This document shows, one piece after another, positions 37,105 to 46,533 of a stretch of 64,000 bases of DNA; within the stretch, counting starts at the first letter, position 1, and every line of letters starts with the position of its first letter. The DNA comes from Ureibacillus yapensis (GTDB taxonomy: Bacteria; Bacillota; Bacilli; Bacillales_A; Planococcaceae), in NCBI RefSeq assembly GCF_003515775.1, contig NZ_QWEI01000001.1, forward strand, positions 352,106 to 416,105, written 5' to 3'. Position numbers and translations under genes: made by a program. Below the pieces are notes generated by a model. It had not been told where the DNA came from and ran no database searches. It was given only the letters and a program-made list of their open reading frames with translations.

Positions 37105-37183
37105 ATCGCATCACCTTTTCTTTTCGAACTCATTCAATTTTAAGCATAACATAATAATTTATTTTAAGCCTTTGTTTAGAAAA

Positions 37184-37235
37184 AACTAAACCTTATTCAC
37201 TATGGAATTTTACCATAATTGAATAAGGTTTAGTT
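37184..37235 (-). terminator. Long hairpin terminator between rasP and proS
   Basis: A perfect 16-bp stem (37184-37199 with 37220-37235) encloses a second stem, TATGG/CCATA. TTTTTTC follows on the minus strand. It separates rasP from proS transcription. Confidence 0.85.
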
Positions 37236-37255
37236 AATTGCTGTTGAATAGTATG

Positions 37256-37290
37256 GCTGCGGTGTGAGCGAGCCCACTCCGCTTTTCTAT
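37256..37290 (+). repeat. Solo 3' end of the dispersed repeat element (R7), adjoining rasP stop
   Basis: The sequence ends ACTCCGCTTTTCTAT, the shared 3' end of the dispersed element, and stops directly at the rasP stop codon (37291-37293). The upstream part of the element is missing. Confidence 0.5.
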
Positions 37291-38550
37291 TTAAAAGAAG
37301 AACCTTTGAATGTCATTCCACGTGACAACTACCATCAAGATCATAAGCAGGACGATTCCCACAAAGTGAACCATTCCTTCTTTTTGACGGTCGACTGGTT
37401 TTCCACGCAATGCTTCGATTCCGAAGAATAACAATCTTCCCCCGTCCAAAGCAGGCAATGGAAGCAAGTTCATGATGCCTAGGTTGATACTTAATACCGC
37501 TGCCCAGTTCATAAGATTATAAACGCCATATTTGGCTACCGTTTCCGTTGCTTTATAGATCCCAACAGGCCCGGACAGTGCATCGATTGTAAATTGTCCG
37601 GTGATTAAATCTCCAAGCAGACTTAAAATCAGAACTGTATAATCATACGTTTGCGTAACCCCAAAGACCAGTGCTTTTAGCGGATTTTTTTCTACCGGAC
37701 TTTGGTACATCACACCAATTTGCCCGTATTCCTTCCCGCTTTCATTCAATACCTTTGGTGTCATCGTTAATTCAAGTTCTTGTCCATTTCTTTCAACCAG
37801 AAGCGTTAATTCTTCTCCGGGTTTGTCCTGAATCGTTCCGGATAATTCCTGCCAATCCTCAATCGGTTTCCCGTCAATGGCCTTTACATAGTCCCCGGCC
37901 TGCATGCCCGCTTCGGCTGCGGGTTCGCCTTCCTTCACATCATAAATGACGGGCTCAAAAGTTGGAACACCTTGCATCAAAGCAATAAAAGCAAAAACAA
38001 CAAAAGCTAATATGAAATTGAAAAGAGGTCCTGCAAAAATGGCCATGGATCGCTGTCCAACAGTTTTTGAATTGAATTGGCGATCATACGGTGCAATGAT
38101 GGTTTCTGTACCATTTTCTACAATCTTCGCTGTTCTTGATACATTGATGCGAACAAATTGTTCGTCTTCATCGTACCCTTCGACCCATAATCCTTTTTCA
38201 AGATCCGCACGTTCCACTTCCATGAATAGAACATTTGGGTTTTGTACTTTTTGATTTAAATATATTTTTTCGGCAACATTGTCACGATTTAATATTAACC
38301 CTACTCGGTAACCTGGCTGCAGGTCTACCGTATCCATCTCATCACCCGCCATGCGGACATATCCGCCAAGAGGCAATAATCGGATTGTATATAACGTTTC
38401 CCCTTTCGTCATTCCAAAAACCTTCGGACCCATCCCTATTGCGAATTCACGCACCATAATGCCTGCGCGTTTTGCAAATATAAAGTGGCCAAGTTCATGG
38501 AAAAAGACAAGGGAACCAAACACAAGTATAAACGCTATTACAGTTTGCAT
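37291..38550 (-). CDS. rasP: Site-2 intramembrane metalloprotease RasP
   Basis: 419 residues. The zinc motif is H18-E19-L20-G21-H22 in the first membrane helix. A PDZ domain (about 195-275, EPAAEAGMQAGDYVKAIDGK) and the second active-site motif ALDGG near residue 365 follow. It cleaves membrane-bound anti-sigma factors such as RsiW and remnant signal peptides. It follows dxr and precedes proS as in B. subtilis. The 5' Shine-Dalgarno is AAGGTGGGA. Confidence 0.94.
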   Translation of the reverse strand: MQTVIAFILVFGSLVFFHELGHFIFAKRAGIMVREFAIGMGPKVFGMTKGETLYTIRLLPLGGYVRMAGDEMDTVDLQPGYRVGLILNRDNVAEKIYLNQKVQNPNVLFMEVERADLEKGLWVEGYDEDEQFVRINVSRTAKIVENGTETIIAPYDRQFNSKTVGQRSMAIFAGPLFNFILAFVVFAFIALMQGVPTFEPVIYDVKEGEPAAEAGMQAGDYVKAIDGKPIEDWQELSGTIQDKPGEELTLLVERNGQELELTMTPKVLNESGKEYGQIGVMYQSPVEKNPLKALVFGVTQTYDYTVLILSLLGDLITGQFTIDALSGPVGIYKATETVAKYGVYNLMNWAAVLSINLGIMNLLPLPALDGGRLLFFGIEALRGKPVDRQKEGMVHFVGIVLLMILMVVVTWNDIQRFFF

Positions 38551-38598
38551 ATCATCCCACCTTCAAAAAGACGTTTAATTAGTCTATGCTCACTCTAT

Positions 38599-39744
38599 TT
38601 ATTTTACCAGTTTTGCGACCGTTTTTCTTGTTTCACTATCTACATGCAAGATTGTTTCTAAATCAGGAAGTAGAATATTGCTATGATTGTTCATAATTTG
38701 TTCAATTATTTCTTCAATTTGAAGGAATGTAATTTTTTCTTCCAAGAATAGAGCAACGGCTGCTTCATTTGCTGCATTCATCGCAGTCAGCAATGTACCG
38801 CCCGCTTTCCCTGCATCATATGCCAGTTTCAATGCACGGTAGCGATCAAAATCGACTTCTCTAAAGTGGAGTTGTCCAATTTGCGCTAAATTCAAACGAG
38901 TGCCTCCCACCAACGGCAAGCGGTCCGGATAGCTTAATGCATATTGAATTGGTACACGCATATCAGGTGTTCCAAGCTGAGCAATGACACTTGTATCATG
39001 ATACTCAACTAAAGAGTGAATAATACTTTCTTTATGTAACAATACATCAATTTTTTCGAAAGGCATGTTAAATAAAACATGTGCTTCAATCACTTCAAGC
39101 CCTTTGTTCATCATCGTCGCGGAATCTATTGTAATTTTCGCGCCCATCGACCAATTGGGATGATTTAAAGCATCTTTCACCGTCACATTTTTTAACTGTT
39201 CGCGTGTTTTGTCACGGAACGAACCACCAGAAGCAGTCAAGATTAATCGTTCAATTCTCTTCGGATTTTCACCATTCATTGATTGGAAAATAGCGGAATG
39301 CTCACTATCCACAGGCAAAATCTGTACATTGTTTTTTCTAGCTTCTTCCATTACTAGATGTCCTGCAGTAACTAATGTTTCTTTGTTGGCAATCGCGATT
39401 GTTTTCCCCATTCGGATGGCTGCCAAAGTGGACTCCAAGCCAACGCTGCCTAACACTGCATTTACCAGAACGGTTGAATCAGGGTGTGTTGCTACCTCCA
39501 CCAATCCTTTTGTTCCATAGGTGAATTGGATTTTTGGAAACTCTTTGGAAAGTTCCCTCGCATCTTTTTCCTCTTGTACGGAAACAAGCTCCGGGTGAAG
39601 CTGTTGGATAATTTCACGTGTTTTTTCTATATTTTTTCCTGAAGAGAACGCAACAAGATGAAAATTCTCCGGATTATTCTTCAAAATATCGACCGTTTGA
39701 ATCCCGATCGACCCTGTTGCCCCTAATAAACTAATTTTCTTCAC
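38599..39744 (-). CDS. dxr: 1-deoxy-D-xylulose 5-phosphate reductoisomerase
   Basis: 381 residues from GTG 39744, with AAAGGAAG 7 nt upstream; homologues start [14 protein letters not shown] at this point, so the longer frame is not used. It makes methylerythritol phosphate for isoprenoid synthesis. The NADPH-binding [10 protein letters not shown] (8-17) and the metal/substrate region [10 protein letters not shown] are present. Isoprenoid precursors feed UppS, encoded nearby. Confidence 0.94.
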   Translation of the reverse strand: MKKISLLGATGSIGIQTVDILKNNPENFHLVAFSSGKNIEKTREIIQQLHPELVSVQEEKDARELSKEFPKIQFTYGTKGLVEVATHPDSTVLVNAVLGSVGLESTLAAIRMGKTIAIANKETLVTAGHLVMEEARKNNVQILPVDSEHSAIFQSMNGENPKRIERLILTASGGSFRDKTREQLKNVTVKDALNHPNWSMGAKITIDSATMMNKGLEVIEAHVLFNMPFEKIDVLLHKESIIHSLVEYHDTSVIAQLGTPDMRVPIQYALSYPDRLPLVGGTRLNLAQIGQLHFREVDFDRYRALKLAYDAGKAGGTLLTAMNAANEAAVALFLEEKITFLQIEEIIEQIMNNHSNILLPDLETILHVDSETRKTVAKLVK

Positions 39745-39895
39745 GGCTAAACTTCCTTTCAAAAAGATCAATTGCGCCTTGGCGTAGTTGAGTCCAGATT
39801 ATAGGCTAACTTCCTTTTTAAACTTCCCGTAAATATTTGTACCATCTGCGGCCGGCTAAACAGTCGGGGGTTGAACTACTACTGAAAAAGTTAAA

Positions 39896-39925
39896 ATTGT
39901 TCAAGAATCCTTCTTCTCGAACAAT
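39896..39925 (-). terminator. Terminator between cdsA and dxr
   Basis: ATTGTTC (39896-39902) pairs with GAACAAT (39919-39925), extended by AGAA/TTCT after a mismatch, and followed on the minus strand by TTTTAACTTTTT. The adjacent 39772-39895 holds no gene that I can see. Confidence 0.7.
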
Positions 39926-39935
39926 GAATTTTAGT

Positions 39936-40730
39936 TTAGATGAATTGTAAGAAGTGCAGTAGCGGCAATACAAATAAAAGACTATCAAATCGATCTAAAA
40001 TTCCACCATGTCCAGGCAGCAATTTTCCGGAATCTTTTACTGCATAATGTCGTTTGATAGCGGATTCTACCAAATCCCCCATTTGCCCAAAAATTGAAGC
40101 GATTACAGAAATCGCGATGAGCGCAATCCAAGATGGTGAAACAGGGTAGATTAGTTGGAAGATGCATGCAAAAACAACGGCAGTAAGTATTCCGCCTACA
40201 AATCCTTCAATCGTTTTATTTGGGGAGATTTCAGGCCACAACTTCTTTTTCCCAAATTTCCGGCCAATAAAATAAGCACCTGAATCGGTTGCCCATACAA
40301 TAACCAGAGCAAAAATCAGAAACTCCAACCCTGCATTGCGCGTCTCGATTAAATAGTAAAATCCGATTCCTACATAAAGTGCACTGATTAAAATAAAGCC
40401 TACATCATCGAAGGTAAAATTATTTTTTACGATTACTGAGTAGATGAGCAGCAACACAACACCGATCATTAAAAACTCGGTTTTTGTATAGGTTGTAGGG
40501 TGAAACAGCATTTTGAGCTGAACGGATGTGGGAAGCAGCATGCTAAATGTGATGAATAGTCCGATTATTCCCGGAATCGATAAAATTCGAATATGCTTCA
40601 TTTTTAGAAGCTCGTATATACCGATTGCTGCAATCGCATATACTAATAACGTAAAAGGCAACTGGCCGAGCAGCACGAATACAAGGAATAGTGCACCTGC
40701 CGTTACCCCCGTTATAATTCTTTGCTTCAA
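39936..40730 (-). CDS. cdsA: Phosphatidate cytidylyltransferase
   Basis: 264 residues, multi-spanning membrane enzyme making CDP-diacylglycerol from phosphatidate and CTP, the entry to phospholipid synthesis. The C-terminal signature is complete: SAIKRHYAVKDSGKLLPGHG then GGILDRFDSLLF. It overlaps the uppS stop by 4 nt. Confidence 0.95.
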   Translation of the reverse strand: MKQRIITGVTAGALFLVFVLLGQLPFTLLVYAIAAIGIYELLKMKHIRILSIPGIIGLFITFSMLLPTSVQLKMLFHPTTYTKTEFLMIGVVLLLIYSVIVKNNFTFDDVGFILISALYVGIGFYYLIETRNAGLEFLIFALVIVWATDSGAYFIGRKFGKKKLWPEISPNKTIEGFVGGILTAVVFACIFQLIYPVSPSWIALIAISVIASIFGQMGDLVESAIKRHYAVKDSGKLLPGHGGILDRFDSLLFVLPLLHFLQFI

Positions 40731-41518
40731 CTTGATGATTCTCCTTTCAGTCCACCATAGCGTCTATTTCGCTGCTGGTAGGCTTGTATCGCTTGCATAA
40801 AAGTTTTTTGGTCGAAATCAGGCCACAGTACGTCCGTAAACCAGAATTCCGTATAGGCCAGCTGCCATAGCATAAAATTGCTTAAGCGAACTTCTCCACT
40901 AGTGCGAATGAGCAGATCGGGCTCTGGAAGTGATGAGGTCATCAGATATTGATTTATCATGTTTTCATCCACATCATCCATCGTCAATTTTCCATTGCTT
41001 ACTTCCATCATTATTGCCTTCATGGCAGCAACAATTTCAGCTCGGCTGCCATAATTCATGGCAAAATTCAAAATAAGCCCATTGTTGTTCTTCGTCATTT
41101 CCATCGCTTGATTTAATGCTTTTTTCGTATTAGAGGGAAGGCCCTCCATATCGCCGATCATTTCAATGCGAATATCGCGTTCCATCAACTCCGGCATAAA
41201 GGAATTCAAGAACATTTGAGGAAGGCTCATTAGATATTCCACTTCTGATTTGGGTCTTTTCCAGTTTTCCGTCGAAAAAGCATATAGTGTTAATACTTGA
41301 ATACCAAGGTCATCCGCTATCCGGGCAATTCTTCGGACAGTTTGCATCCCTTCATGATGACCCGCAATTCTTGGCATGGCTCTTTTTTTCGCCCAACGTC
41401 CGTTGCCATCCATTATGATGGCGATATGGGAAGGTAAACATTCATTTGTTAATAGAGATTGTGCAACCTCCATCGAGTGCTTTTCCTCTTTTGATTTACT
41501 AAATAGCTTTTTTAACAT
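40727..41518 (-). CDS. uppS: Undecaprenyl pyrophosphate synthase
   Basis: 263 residues from ATG 41518 (MLKKLFSKSKEEK); GGTGGGGG precedes it and lies inside the longer frame. It makes the C55 lipid carrier for peptidoglycan and teichoic acid synthesis. Signature regions are HIAIIMDGNGRWAKKR with the catalytic aspartate, LTLYAFSTENWKRP, and DLLIRTSGEVRLSNFMLWQ. It is coupled to cdsA by overlap. Confidence 0.95.
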   Translation of the reverse strand: MLKKLFSKSKEEKHSMEVAQSLLTNECLPSHIAIIMDGNGRWAKKRAMPRIAGHHEGMQTVRRIARIADDLGIQVLTLYAFSTENWKRPKSEVEYLMSLPQMFLNSFMPELMERDIRIEMIGDMEGLPSNTKKALNQAMEMTKNNNGLILNFAMNYGSRAEIVAAMKAIMMEVSNGKLTMDDVDENMINQYLMTSSLPEPDLLIRTSGEVRLSNFMLWQLAYTEFWFTDVLWPDFDQKTFMQAIQAYQQRNRRYGGLKGESSS

Positions 41519-41616
41519 TAGCAATTCCCCCACCTGACAACTTTTAGGACGTTTTATCATTTTATAAAACTATGTGTAAAAAATTCTTTCCTTTTTACAT
41601 AGAATACATTTTTCTA

Positions 41617-41645
41617 ATCATATCAAAAACAAGTGAATGTGTCTT
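41617..41645 (-). promoter_or_regulatory. Candidate sigma-A promoter for uppS-cdsA-dxr-rasP
   Basis: AAGACA (41645-41640), a 17-nt spacer and TATGAT (41622-41617) on the minus strand, about 100 nt before uppS. The rest of 41519-41916 is AT-rich; I see no gene there and no convincing frr terminator. Confidence 0.4.
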
Positions 41646-41916
41646 ACGTTCTTTCGTATCATTTACTTTTTTTTTCAATGCTACACATTTTTTATGTATA
41701 AAAAATCGATAATTAATCAATATTGCCTTTTATTATCATAGATTCAAAGCTCCACTTTAGTCTTCTGCTGCCCGCAAGGCATTTCGAAGCTCTGTTTCAA
41801 AGTAAAAAAGACGCCCTAATTGATAGGACGCCCTATGCCTGAATTAGTTCTACAATCGATGTGATTTACAAAAAATTTGCAAATGCTTAAAATAATCGAT
41901 TTTTAATCAGCAAATT

Positions 41917-42474
41917 CTAAACAGATAAGATTTCTTTTTCTTTATCTTTTGCAAGTTGGTCAACTTTAACGATATAGTCATCTGTTAATTTTTGAATATC
42001 ATCGCTGTAACCACGCAAATCATCTTCTGTAATGTCGCCATTCTTTTCCAATTTTTTTAAATCATCATTTGCATCACGGCGAACGTTGCGAACGGCAACT
42101 TTTGCCTCTTCGGCTTCTTTCTTCACAACTTTTACAAGCTCTTTACGGCGTTCTTCTGTTAATGCAGGAATCGCTAAACGAATAACATTTCCATCATTTG
42201 TCGGTGTAATGCCAATATCAGATTTCATAATCGCTTTTTCGATTTCTCCCAATATGGACTTATCATAAGGCTGAATGACAAGTAGACGCGCTTCCGGAAC
42301 AGAAACTCCAGCTAATTGGTTGATCGGTGTTGGTGCACCATAATAATCCACTGAAATTCTATCCAAAAGTGAAGCATTTGCACGTCCTGCACGAATTGAA
42401 GCTAATTCACGAGAAAATGCGGAAATCGATTTTTCCATCTTGTCTTTTGCTTGCGCTAACGTTTGTTTAGGCAT
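41917..42474 (-). CDS. frr: Ribosome recycling factor
   Basis: 185 residues. It splits post-termination ribosomes with EF-G. The long helical bundle begins [16 protein letters not shown] and has the family [13 protein letters not shown] and [13 protein letters not shown] segments. The start codon shares one base with the pyrH stop (TAATG), so translation is coupled. Confidence 0.96.
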   Translation of the reverse strand: MPKQTLAQAKDKMEKSISAFSRELASIRAGRANASLLDRISVDYYGAPTPINQLAGVSVPEARLLVIQPYDKSILGEIEKAIMKSDIGITPTNDGNVIRLAIPALTEERRKELVKVVKKEAEEAKVAVRNVRRDANDDLKKLEKNGDITEDDLRGYSDDIQKLTDDYIVKVDQLAKDKEKEILSV

Positions 42475-43199
42475 TATAAATTCCTCCTAACCACTGTACC
42501 GATTTTATCACCGAGTACTGCTCTTTTAATATTTCCTTTATTCATAATAGAGAATACTATTAATGGGATGTCATTGTCCATACATAAAGTAGAAGCAGTC
42601 GAATCCATTACTTGTAATCCTTGTTGAATTACGTCTAAATATGTGAGTGTGTCATATTTAATAGCGTTGGAATCGGTTTTTGGATCAGCAGAATAGACAC
42701 CATCTACGTTATTTTTCGCCATCAAGATTGCATCGGCATCAATTTCAGCCGCACGTAAAGCAGCAGTTGTGTCGGTAGAGAAGAAAGGATTGCCTGTTCC
42801 CGCTGCAAAAATCACAACGCGTTTCTTTTCAAGGTGACGCACTGCCTTTCTGCGTATGTAAGGCTCGGCTACTTGTGTCATGACGATGGAAGATTGAACA
42901 CGCGTTTCAATTTCCAATTTTTCAAGGGCATCTTGCAATGCCAATGAATTCATGACAGTCGCAAGCATTCCCATATAATCCGCTGAAGCACGGTCCATTC
43001 CCATTTCGCTTCCTACTTTTCCGCGCCAAATGTTGCCTCCACCAACGACGACAGCAACTTCCACGCCAAGTTCCACGACTTCTTTAATATCTTCAGCAAC
43101 AGATTTAATAATCTTTGGCGATAATCCGTAACCCGCTTCTCCCGCTAAGGCCTCACCGCTAATTTTAATCACTACACGTTCATATTGTGGCACACCCAT
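42474..43199 (-). CDS. pyrH: UMP kinase
   Basis: 241 residues from ATG 43199, with GGAGG at good spacing; the frame continues 45 codons upstream, but only through a dispersed repeat. It phosphorylates UMP to UDP and belongs to the amino-acid kinase fold: [25 protein letters not shown], and the ATP/uridine region [10 protein letters not shown]. It lies between tsf and frr as in most bacteria. Confidence 0.96.
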   Translation of the reverse strand: MGVPQYERVVIKISGEALAGEAGYGLSPKIIKSVAEDIKEVVELGVEVAVVVGGGNIWRGKVGSEMGMDRASADYMGMLATVMNSLALQDALEKLEIETRVQSSIVMTQVAEPYIRRKAVRHLEKKRVVIFAAGTGNPFFSTDTTAALRAAEIDADAILMAKNNVDGVYSADPKTDSNAIKYDTLTYLDVIQQGLQVMDSTASTLCMDNDIPLIVFSIMNKGNIKRAVLGDKIGTVVRRNL

Positions 43200-43228
43200 A
43201 GTAAACCTCCGTAATTCAATTTTGTTCT

Positions 43229-43372
43229 GGAAAAGCGCAAGCACCTGATTAGCGTCGCGTCGAAGAAAACGCCATTCAAGCGCTATATCCGAATTGCCAG
43301 GCTTTTTGGCTTTCGATCGAGGACAGGCCACCACCTCAAGACTAGGGCTGGACTGCTTGCGCTAGACATTAT
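43229..43372 (-). repeat. Dispersed repeat element, copy R4
   Basis: On the minus strand it runs from TGTCTAGCGCAAGCAGTCC to GGTGCTTGCGCTTTTCC, matching the termini of the other copies. It ends 30 bp before the pyrH start and forms part of its leader; it also produces the spurious N-terminal extension of the pyrH frame. Confidence 0.7.
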
Positions 43373-43395
43373 TCAAACTTAAAAATACTCGAAAA

Positions 43396-43423
43396 ATAGG
43401 GAACACTCATTTGTGTTCCCTAT
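43396..43423 (-). terminator. Hairpin upstream of pyrH, distal to tsf
   Basis: ATAGGGAACAC (43396-43406) and GTGTTCCCTAT (43413-43423) form a perfect 11-bp stem with a 6-nt loop. TTTTTCG follows on the minus strand, the shape of a strong intrinsic terminator. Confidence 0.75.
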
Positions 43424-43468
43424 GGCAACTTATTTGTAAATGATACAATCAACAATTTTCGCATTTAT

Positions 43469-43503
43469 GGGCAGTAATACCACACTCGGTGATAGTACTG
43501 CCC
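43469..43503 (-). other. Hairpin in the tsf-pyrH gap
   Basis: GGGCAGTA (43469-43476) pairs with TACTGCCC (43496-43503) around a 19-nt loop. It has no T-run. It lies between two terminator-like hairpins and could be a regulatory stem or a stability element. Confidence 0.45.
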
Positions 43504-43523
43504 GTAAAAGCATCGTTTGAAGG

Positions 43524-43568
43524 CTTTACAAGAAGTGTGAGGAAAATCCTCACACTATTTTTGTAAAG
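43524..43568 (-). terminator. Terminator directly after tsf
   Basis: GTGTGAGGA (43535-43543) pairs with TCCTCACAC (43547-43555) with a 3-nt loop. An outer stem CTTTACA/TGTAAAG (43524-43530 with 43562-43568) closes it. It begins 19 bp after the tsf stop codon. Confidence 0.7.
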
Positions 43569-43587
43569 TCTGTATTATTTGATTGTA

Positions 43588-44472
43588 TTAATTACCTTTT
43601 ACTTGGTTCATAACTTCTTCAGCGAAGTTGTCTTCACGTTTTTCGATACCTTCACCTACAGCAAAGCGTACGAATGAAGTAACATTGCCGCCTGTTGCTT
43701 TAACGAAGTCACGTACTTTTTGGTCTGAGTTTTTAACGAAAGTTTGGTCTAGTAAGCAAATTTCTTCGAAGTATTTGCCAAGACGGCCTTCTACCATTTT
43801 CGCAACGATATTTTCTGGTTTACCTTCGTTTAAAGCTTGTTCAGTTAATACTTTGCGTTCATGATTAACTTCTTCTTCAGAAACTTCATCACGAGATACA
43901 TATTTAGGGTTGATGGCAGCGATGTGCATTGCTACATCTTTCGCAGCACTTTCATCAGTAGAACCTTCAAGAACTACTAATACCCCAATGCGTCCACCCA
44001 TGTGCAGGTATGAACCAAATGCATCTGCGTCTGTTTTAGTTTTCACTTCGAAACGACGTAGTGTAATTTTTTCTCCGATTGTTGCAACTGCAGTTGAGAT
44101 TAGATCTTCAACTTTAACGCCTTCTGCATTCTCAAGTTCTAATGCAGCTTCAACTGATTCAGGTTTTGCGGCTAAAATTAGTTTTGCTAGTTCAGCAACT
44201 AAAACTTGGAACTTTTCGTTTTTAGCAACGAAGTCAGTTTCTGCGTTAACTTCCAAGATTACTGCTTCATTTCCTTCAGCAAGGATGTAAGTTGTTCCTT
44301 CTGCAGCGATACGGTCAGCTTTTTTAGCAGCTGATGAAAGCCCTTTTTCACGCAAGAAGTCGATTGCCGCATCGATGTTCCCATCAGTTTCTACTAAAGC
44401 TTTTTTGCAGTCCATCATACCTGCGCCAGTTTTTTCACGAAGTTCTTTTACTAATTGTGCAGTGATTGCCAT
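43588..44472 (-). CDS. tsf: Elongation factor Ts
   Basis: 294 residues. It is the nucleotide exchange factor for EF-Tu. The N-terminal UBA-like part has [20 protein letters not shown], followed by the core [10 protein letters not shown] contact region. The start has GGAGG. It follows rpsB across a strong terminator and a dispersed repeat, suggesting reduced read-through or a separate promoter. Confidence 0.96.
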   Translation of the reverse strand: MAITAQLVKELREKTGAGMMDCKKALVETDGNIDAAIDFLREKGLSSAAKKADRIAAEGTTYILAEGNEAVILEVNAETDFVAKNEKFQVLVAELAKLILAAKPESVEAALELENAEGVKVEDLISTAVATIGEKITLRRFEVKTKTDADAFGSYLHMGGRIGVLVVLEGSTDESAAKDVAMHIAAINPKYVSRDEVSEEEVNHERKVLTEQALNEGKPENIVAKMVEGRLGKYFEEICLLDQTFVKNSDQKVRDFVKATGGNVTSFVRFAVGEGIEKREDNFAEEVMNQVKGN

Positions 44473-44547
44473 TTGAAGTTTCCTCCTTGAGTTATCAATT
44501 ATTAAATTTTTTGGGATTTATTAAGAAAAGGAAGTTAGCTTGTGGAA

Positions 44548-44706
44548 CAGTGTCCAGCTGCCGCGGCTAGCCGCCTCCGCTTTTCGCATGTCCAGCTGCG
44601 AACGCCAGCCCCTCGACAACTTCGAAAGCCCCCGCGAGGACAAAAAGCGTCCTCTTGGGACTTTCTCCAGTTGTTGTCGGGGCTATCAGGCGTTCTCCGC
44701 TTTTCT
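44548..44706 (+). repeat. Dispersed repeat element, copy R5, with a truncated copy in front
   Basis: A short unit (about 44548-44588) starts CAGTGTCCAGCTGCCGC and ends CCTCCGCTTTTCGCA. It is followed immediately by a full unit starting TGTCCAGCTGCGAACGCC and ending GTTCTCCGCTTTTC. The first module of the full unit is nearly the same as in copy R1. Confidence 0.7.
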
Positions 44707-44713
44707 TTTTAAA

Positions 44714-44751
44714 AAAAGGTGATAAGAGGGTTCATCCACTTATCACCTTTT
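44714..44751 (-). terminator. Intrinsic terminator of rpsB
   Basis: AAAAGGTGATAAG (44714-44726) pairs perfectly with CTTATCACCTTTT (44739-44751). A run of T residues follows on the minus strand. It lies 11 bp after the rpsB stop. Confidence 0.88.
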
Positions 44752-44762
44752 GTATCAGCGAA

Positions 44763-45485
44763 TTACTCAGCAGCTACTTCTTCTTCGGCTGGAGCTTCAG
44801 ATTCACCTTGTTTTGACTCGATTAGAGCATCTGCCATTTTAGCAGTTAATAATTTAACAGCGCGGATAGCATCGTCGTTTGCAGGGATTACGTAGTCGAT
44901 TTCATCTGGATCACAGTTTGTATCAACAATACCTACGATAGGAATATTTAATTTGCGAGCTTCTGCAACAGCAATACGCTCTTTGCGTGGGTCAACTACG
45001 AACATTACATCAGGAATTCCAGCCATATCACGGATACCGCCAAGGAATTTCACAAGACGCTCATGCTCTTTTTTAAGTTGAATTACTTCTTTTTTAGGAA
45101 GTACTTCGAAAGTACCGTCTTCTTCCATTTTTTCGATTGCTTTTAAGCGAGCAACACGTTTTTGGATTGTACCGAAGTTTGTTAACGTACCACCTAACCA
45201 GCGTTGGTTGATGTAGTAGTTGCCAGAACGTTCAGCTTCTTCTTTAATCGCTTCTTGCGCTTGTTTTTTAGTACCTACGAAAAGTACTTTACCGCCGTCT
45301 TGGCCAACTTGGCGCATGAAGTCGTAAGCTTCTTCTAATTTTTTAACTGTTTTTTGTAGATCGATAATATAGATACCGTTACGCTCAACAAAAATGTATT
45401 TTTTCATTTTTGGGTTCCAACGGCGAGTTTGGTGACCGAAATGTACACCAGCTTCAAGTAATTGTTTCATTGAAATTACTGACAT
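44763..45485 (-). CDS. rpsB: Ribosomal protein S2
   Basis: 240 residues. Conserved blocks are [18 protein letters not shown] (about 17-34), [10 protein letters not shown], and the [13 protein letters not shown] stretch. A short acidic Ala/Glu-rich tail ends the protein. The start has AGGAGG, and a leader of about 115 nt precedes it. Confidence 0.96.
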   Translation of the reverse strand: MSVISMKQLLEAGVHFGHQTRRWNPKMKKYIFVERNGIYIIDLQKTVKKLEEAYDFMRQVGQDGGKVLFVGTKKQAQEAIKEEAERSGNYYINQRWLGGTLTNFGTIQKRVARLKAIEKMEEDGTFEVLPKKEVIQLKKEHERLVKFLGGIRDMAGIPDVMFVVDPRKERIAVAEARKLNIPIVGIVDTNCDPDEIDYVIPANDDAIRAVKLLTAKMADALIESKQGESEAPAEEEVAAE

Positions 45486-45607
45486 GTAGGTTTCCTCCTA
45501 ATATTTTGGTTTTTTTCCTCCGCACTTTTCATCTGCAACAAGCAACTTTTTATCCAAAAAGCACCACTTACTGCATCAAAATGCGTGTGTAATTAACACC
45601 AATTGAT

Positions 45608-45636
45608 AATATATCACACTGAATTTTGAAGTGCAA
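45608..45636 (-). promoter_or_regulatory. Sigma-A promoter of rpsB
   Basis: TTGCAC (45636-45631), a 17-nt spacer and TATATT (45613-45608) on the minus strand. It gives an rpsB leader of about 115 nt, long enough for feedback control by S2, though I see no defined structure. Confidence 0.6.
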
Positions 45637-45641
45637 CAATT

Positions 45642-46184
45642 TTATGCATGAAACTTGATTAACAATTCTATTTCCGTCTTGCCTTTTTGCATGATTTTTG
45701 CAATTTCGTCAATAGTCTTGCCTTCTTTGTAAAAATTTAAAACCTTTTGTTCAAAAGAAGGCAATATGGGCGAATCTTGTTCATTTTGTTGCGGCTTAAG
45801 CATTTGGGGAGGTTGACTCACGTTTTTTTGTTGTTTATAAGCATTTGCCGCCATCGATTTTGGTACAAAAGGCTTCGCGTCTATTTTCACTTCTTCTACT
45901 GACTCTTTTTCATTTGTCTTGTTTTCCTCTATATTTACCAGTCCAGCTTTTGGGGCATGTTGTTTTTCATTCCCCTCTATATTGGAAAGCTCTTTAATAA
46001 GACGATCGTTTTCTTCCTTCATCTCCACTAAATAGAGACCAATCGCATCATCCATTTCACGGATTAACTGGTCCTGTCTTTTTTCCAGGTCTTTAAATTT
46101 TGCTATTTTTAAATTCAGAAGTACGATGAAGTAAAAACAAATGAGCTGTGAGATGATTAATATCACGAATAATACGCCGGTCAT
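45642..46184 (-). CDS. swrB: SwrB-like flagellar assembly/swarming protein (YlxL family)
   Basis: 180 residues. A single N-terminal membrane helix (about 4-26) precedes a coiled-coil region (about 28-70), a Lys/Glu/Gln-rich linker, and a C-terminal segment FEQKVLNFYKEGKTIDEIAK resembling a small helix-turn-helix. The same layout is found in B. subtilis SwrB, which promotes flagellar type III export activation and lies after sigD. Sequence identity outside the ends looks low, so the name rests on topology and position. Confidence 0.7.
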   Translation of the reverse strand: MTGVLFVILIISQLICFYFIVLLNLKIAKFKDLEKRQDQLIREMDDAIGLYLVEMKEENDRLIKELSNIEGNEKQHAPKAGLVNIEENKTNEKESVEEVKIDAKPFVPKSMAANAYKQQKNVSQPPQMLKPQQNEQDSPILPSFEQKVLNFYKEGKTIDEIAKIMQKGKTEIELLIKFHA

Positions 46185-46193
46185 ACATTTCTC

Positions 46194-46496
46194 CTATCCA
46201 CTAAAATCAATAAAATTGCCTTTAAAAGGATGTTGAACTTCCTTTTCTTCTTTTTGTCGGCTATTTTGTTTTTTGGCATTCTCTTCTTGCTGCTGGCTTT
46301 CTTTTTCGCCATCTTTGATGAAATCGATTTTTTCACTATCGCTTACCTGCAATTGTTTTCGCTCAGTTTCCTTTTTTAACGCCTCATGTGCATTCAATTG
46401 CTGTGAAATGACATTTTGTTGATGCTGCTCCGCTATTTTTCCGGCATCAAACGTTTTTGGAATGGCAATTTGCAGCTCCAAAGCCTTCAAGCTCAT
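46194..46496 (-). CDS. Small hydrophilic protein of the flagellar locus, function unknown
   Basis: 100 residues, no signal peptide or membrane helix. The N-terminus has ALELQIAIPKTFDAGKIAEQ; the middle is rich in Gln, Lys and Glu; the C-terminus ends HPFKGNFIDFSG. Similar short proteins with an N-terminal VPKT-like motif and a C-terminal G-x-x-ID-x-xG motif occur near sigD in flagellar operons of Firmicutes, to my recollection. It lies 9 bp before swrB, which suggests co-transcription and a motility-related job. Confidence 0.65.
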   Translation of the reverse strand: MSLKALELQIAIPKTFDAGKIAEQHQQNVISQQLNAHEALKKETERKQLQVSDSEKIDFIKDGEKESQQQEENAKKQNSRQKEEKEVQHPFKGNFIDFSG

Positions 46497-46533
46497 CTAG
46501 AATCCCCCTATTCAAATACGCCTTGGCGAATTT

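Noticed and set aside
37105-37183. T-box riboswitch before proS
   Set aside because: Only about 80 bp lie between the upstream terminator and proS; there is no room for a T-box and no recognisable T-box sequence.
41800-41840. Possible frr terminator around the two GACGCCCTA copies
   Set aside because: The copies are direct, not inverted, so they cannot pair with each other; only a 4-bp stem remains.
43200-43334. N-terminal extension of pyrH by 45 codons
   Set aside because: It translates the dispersed repeat R4 and lies upstream of a good GGAGG and the conserved MGVPQYERV start.
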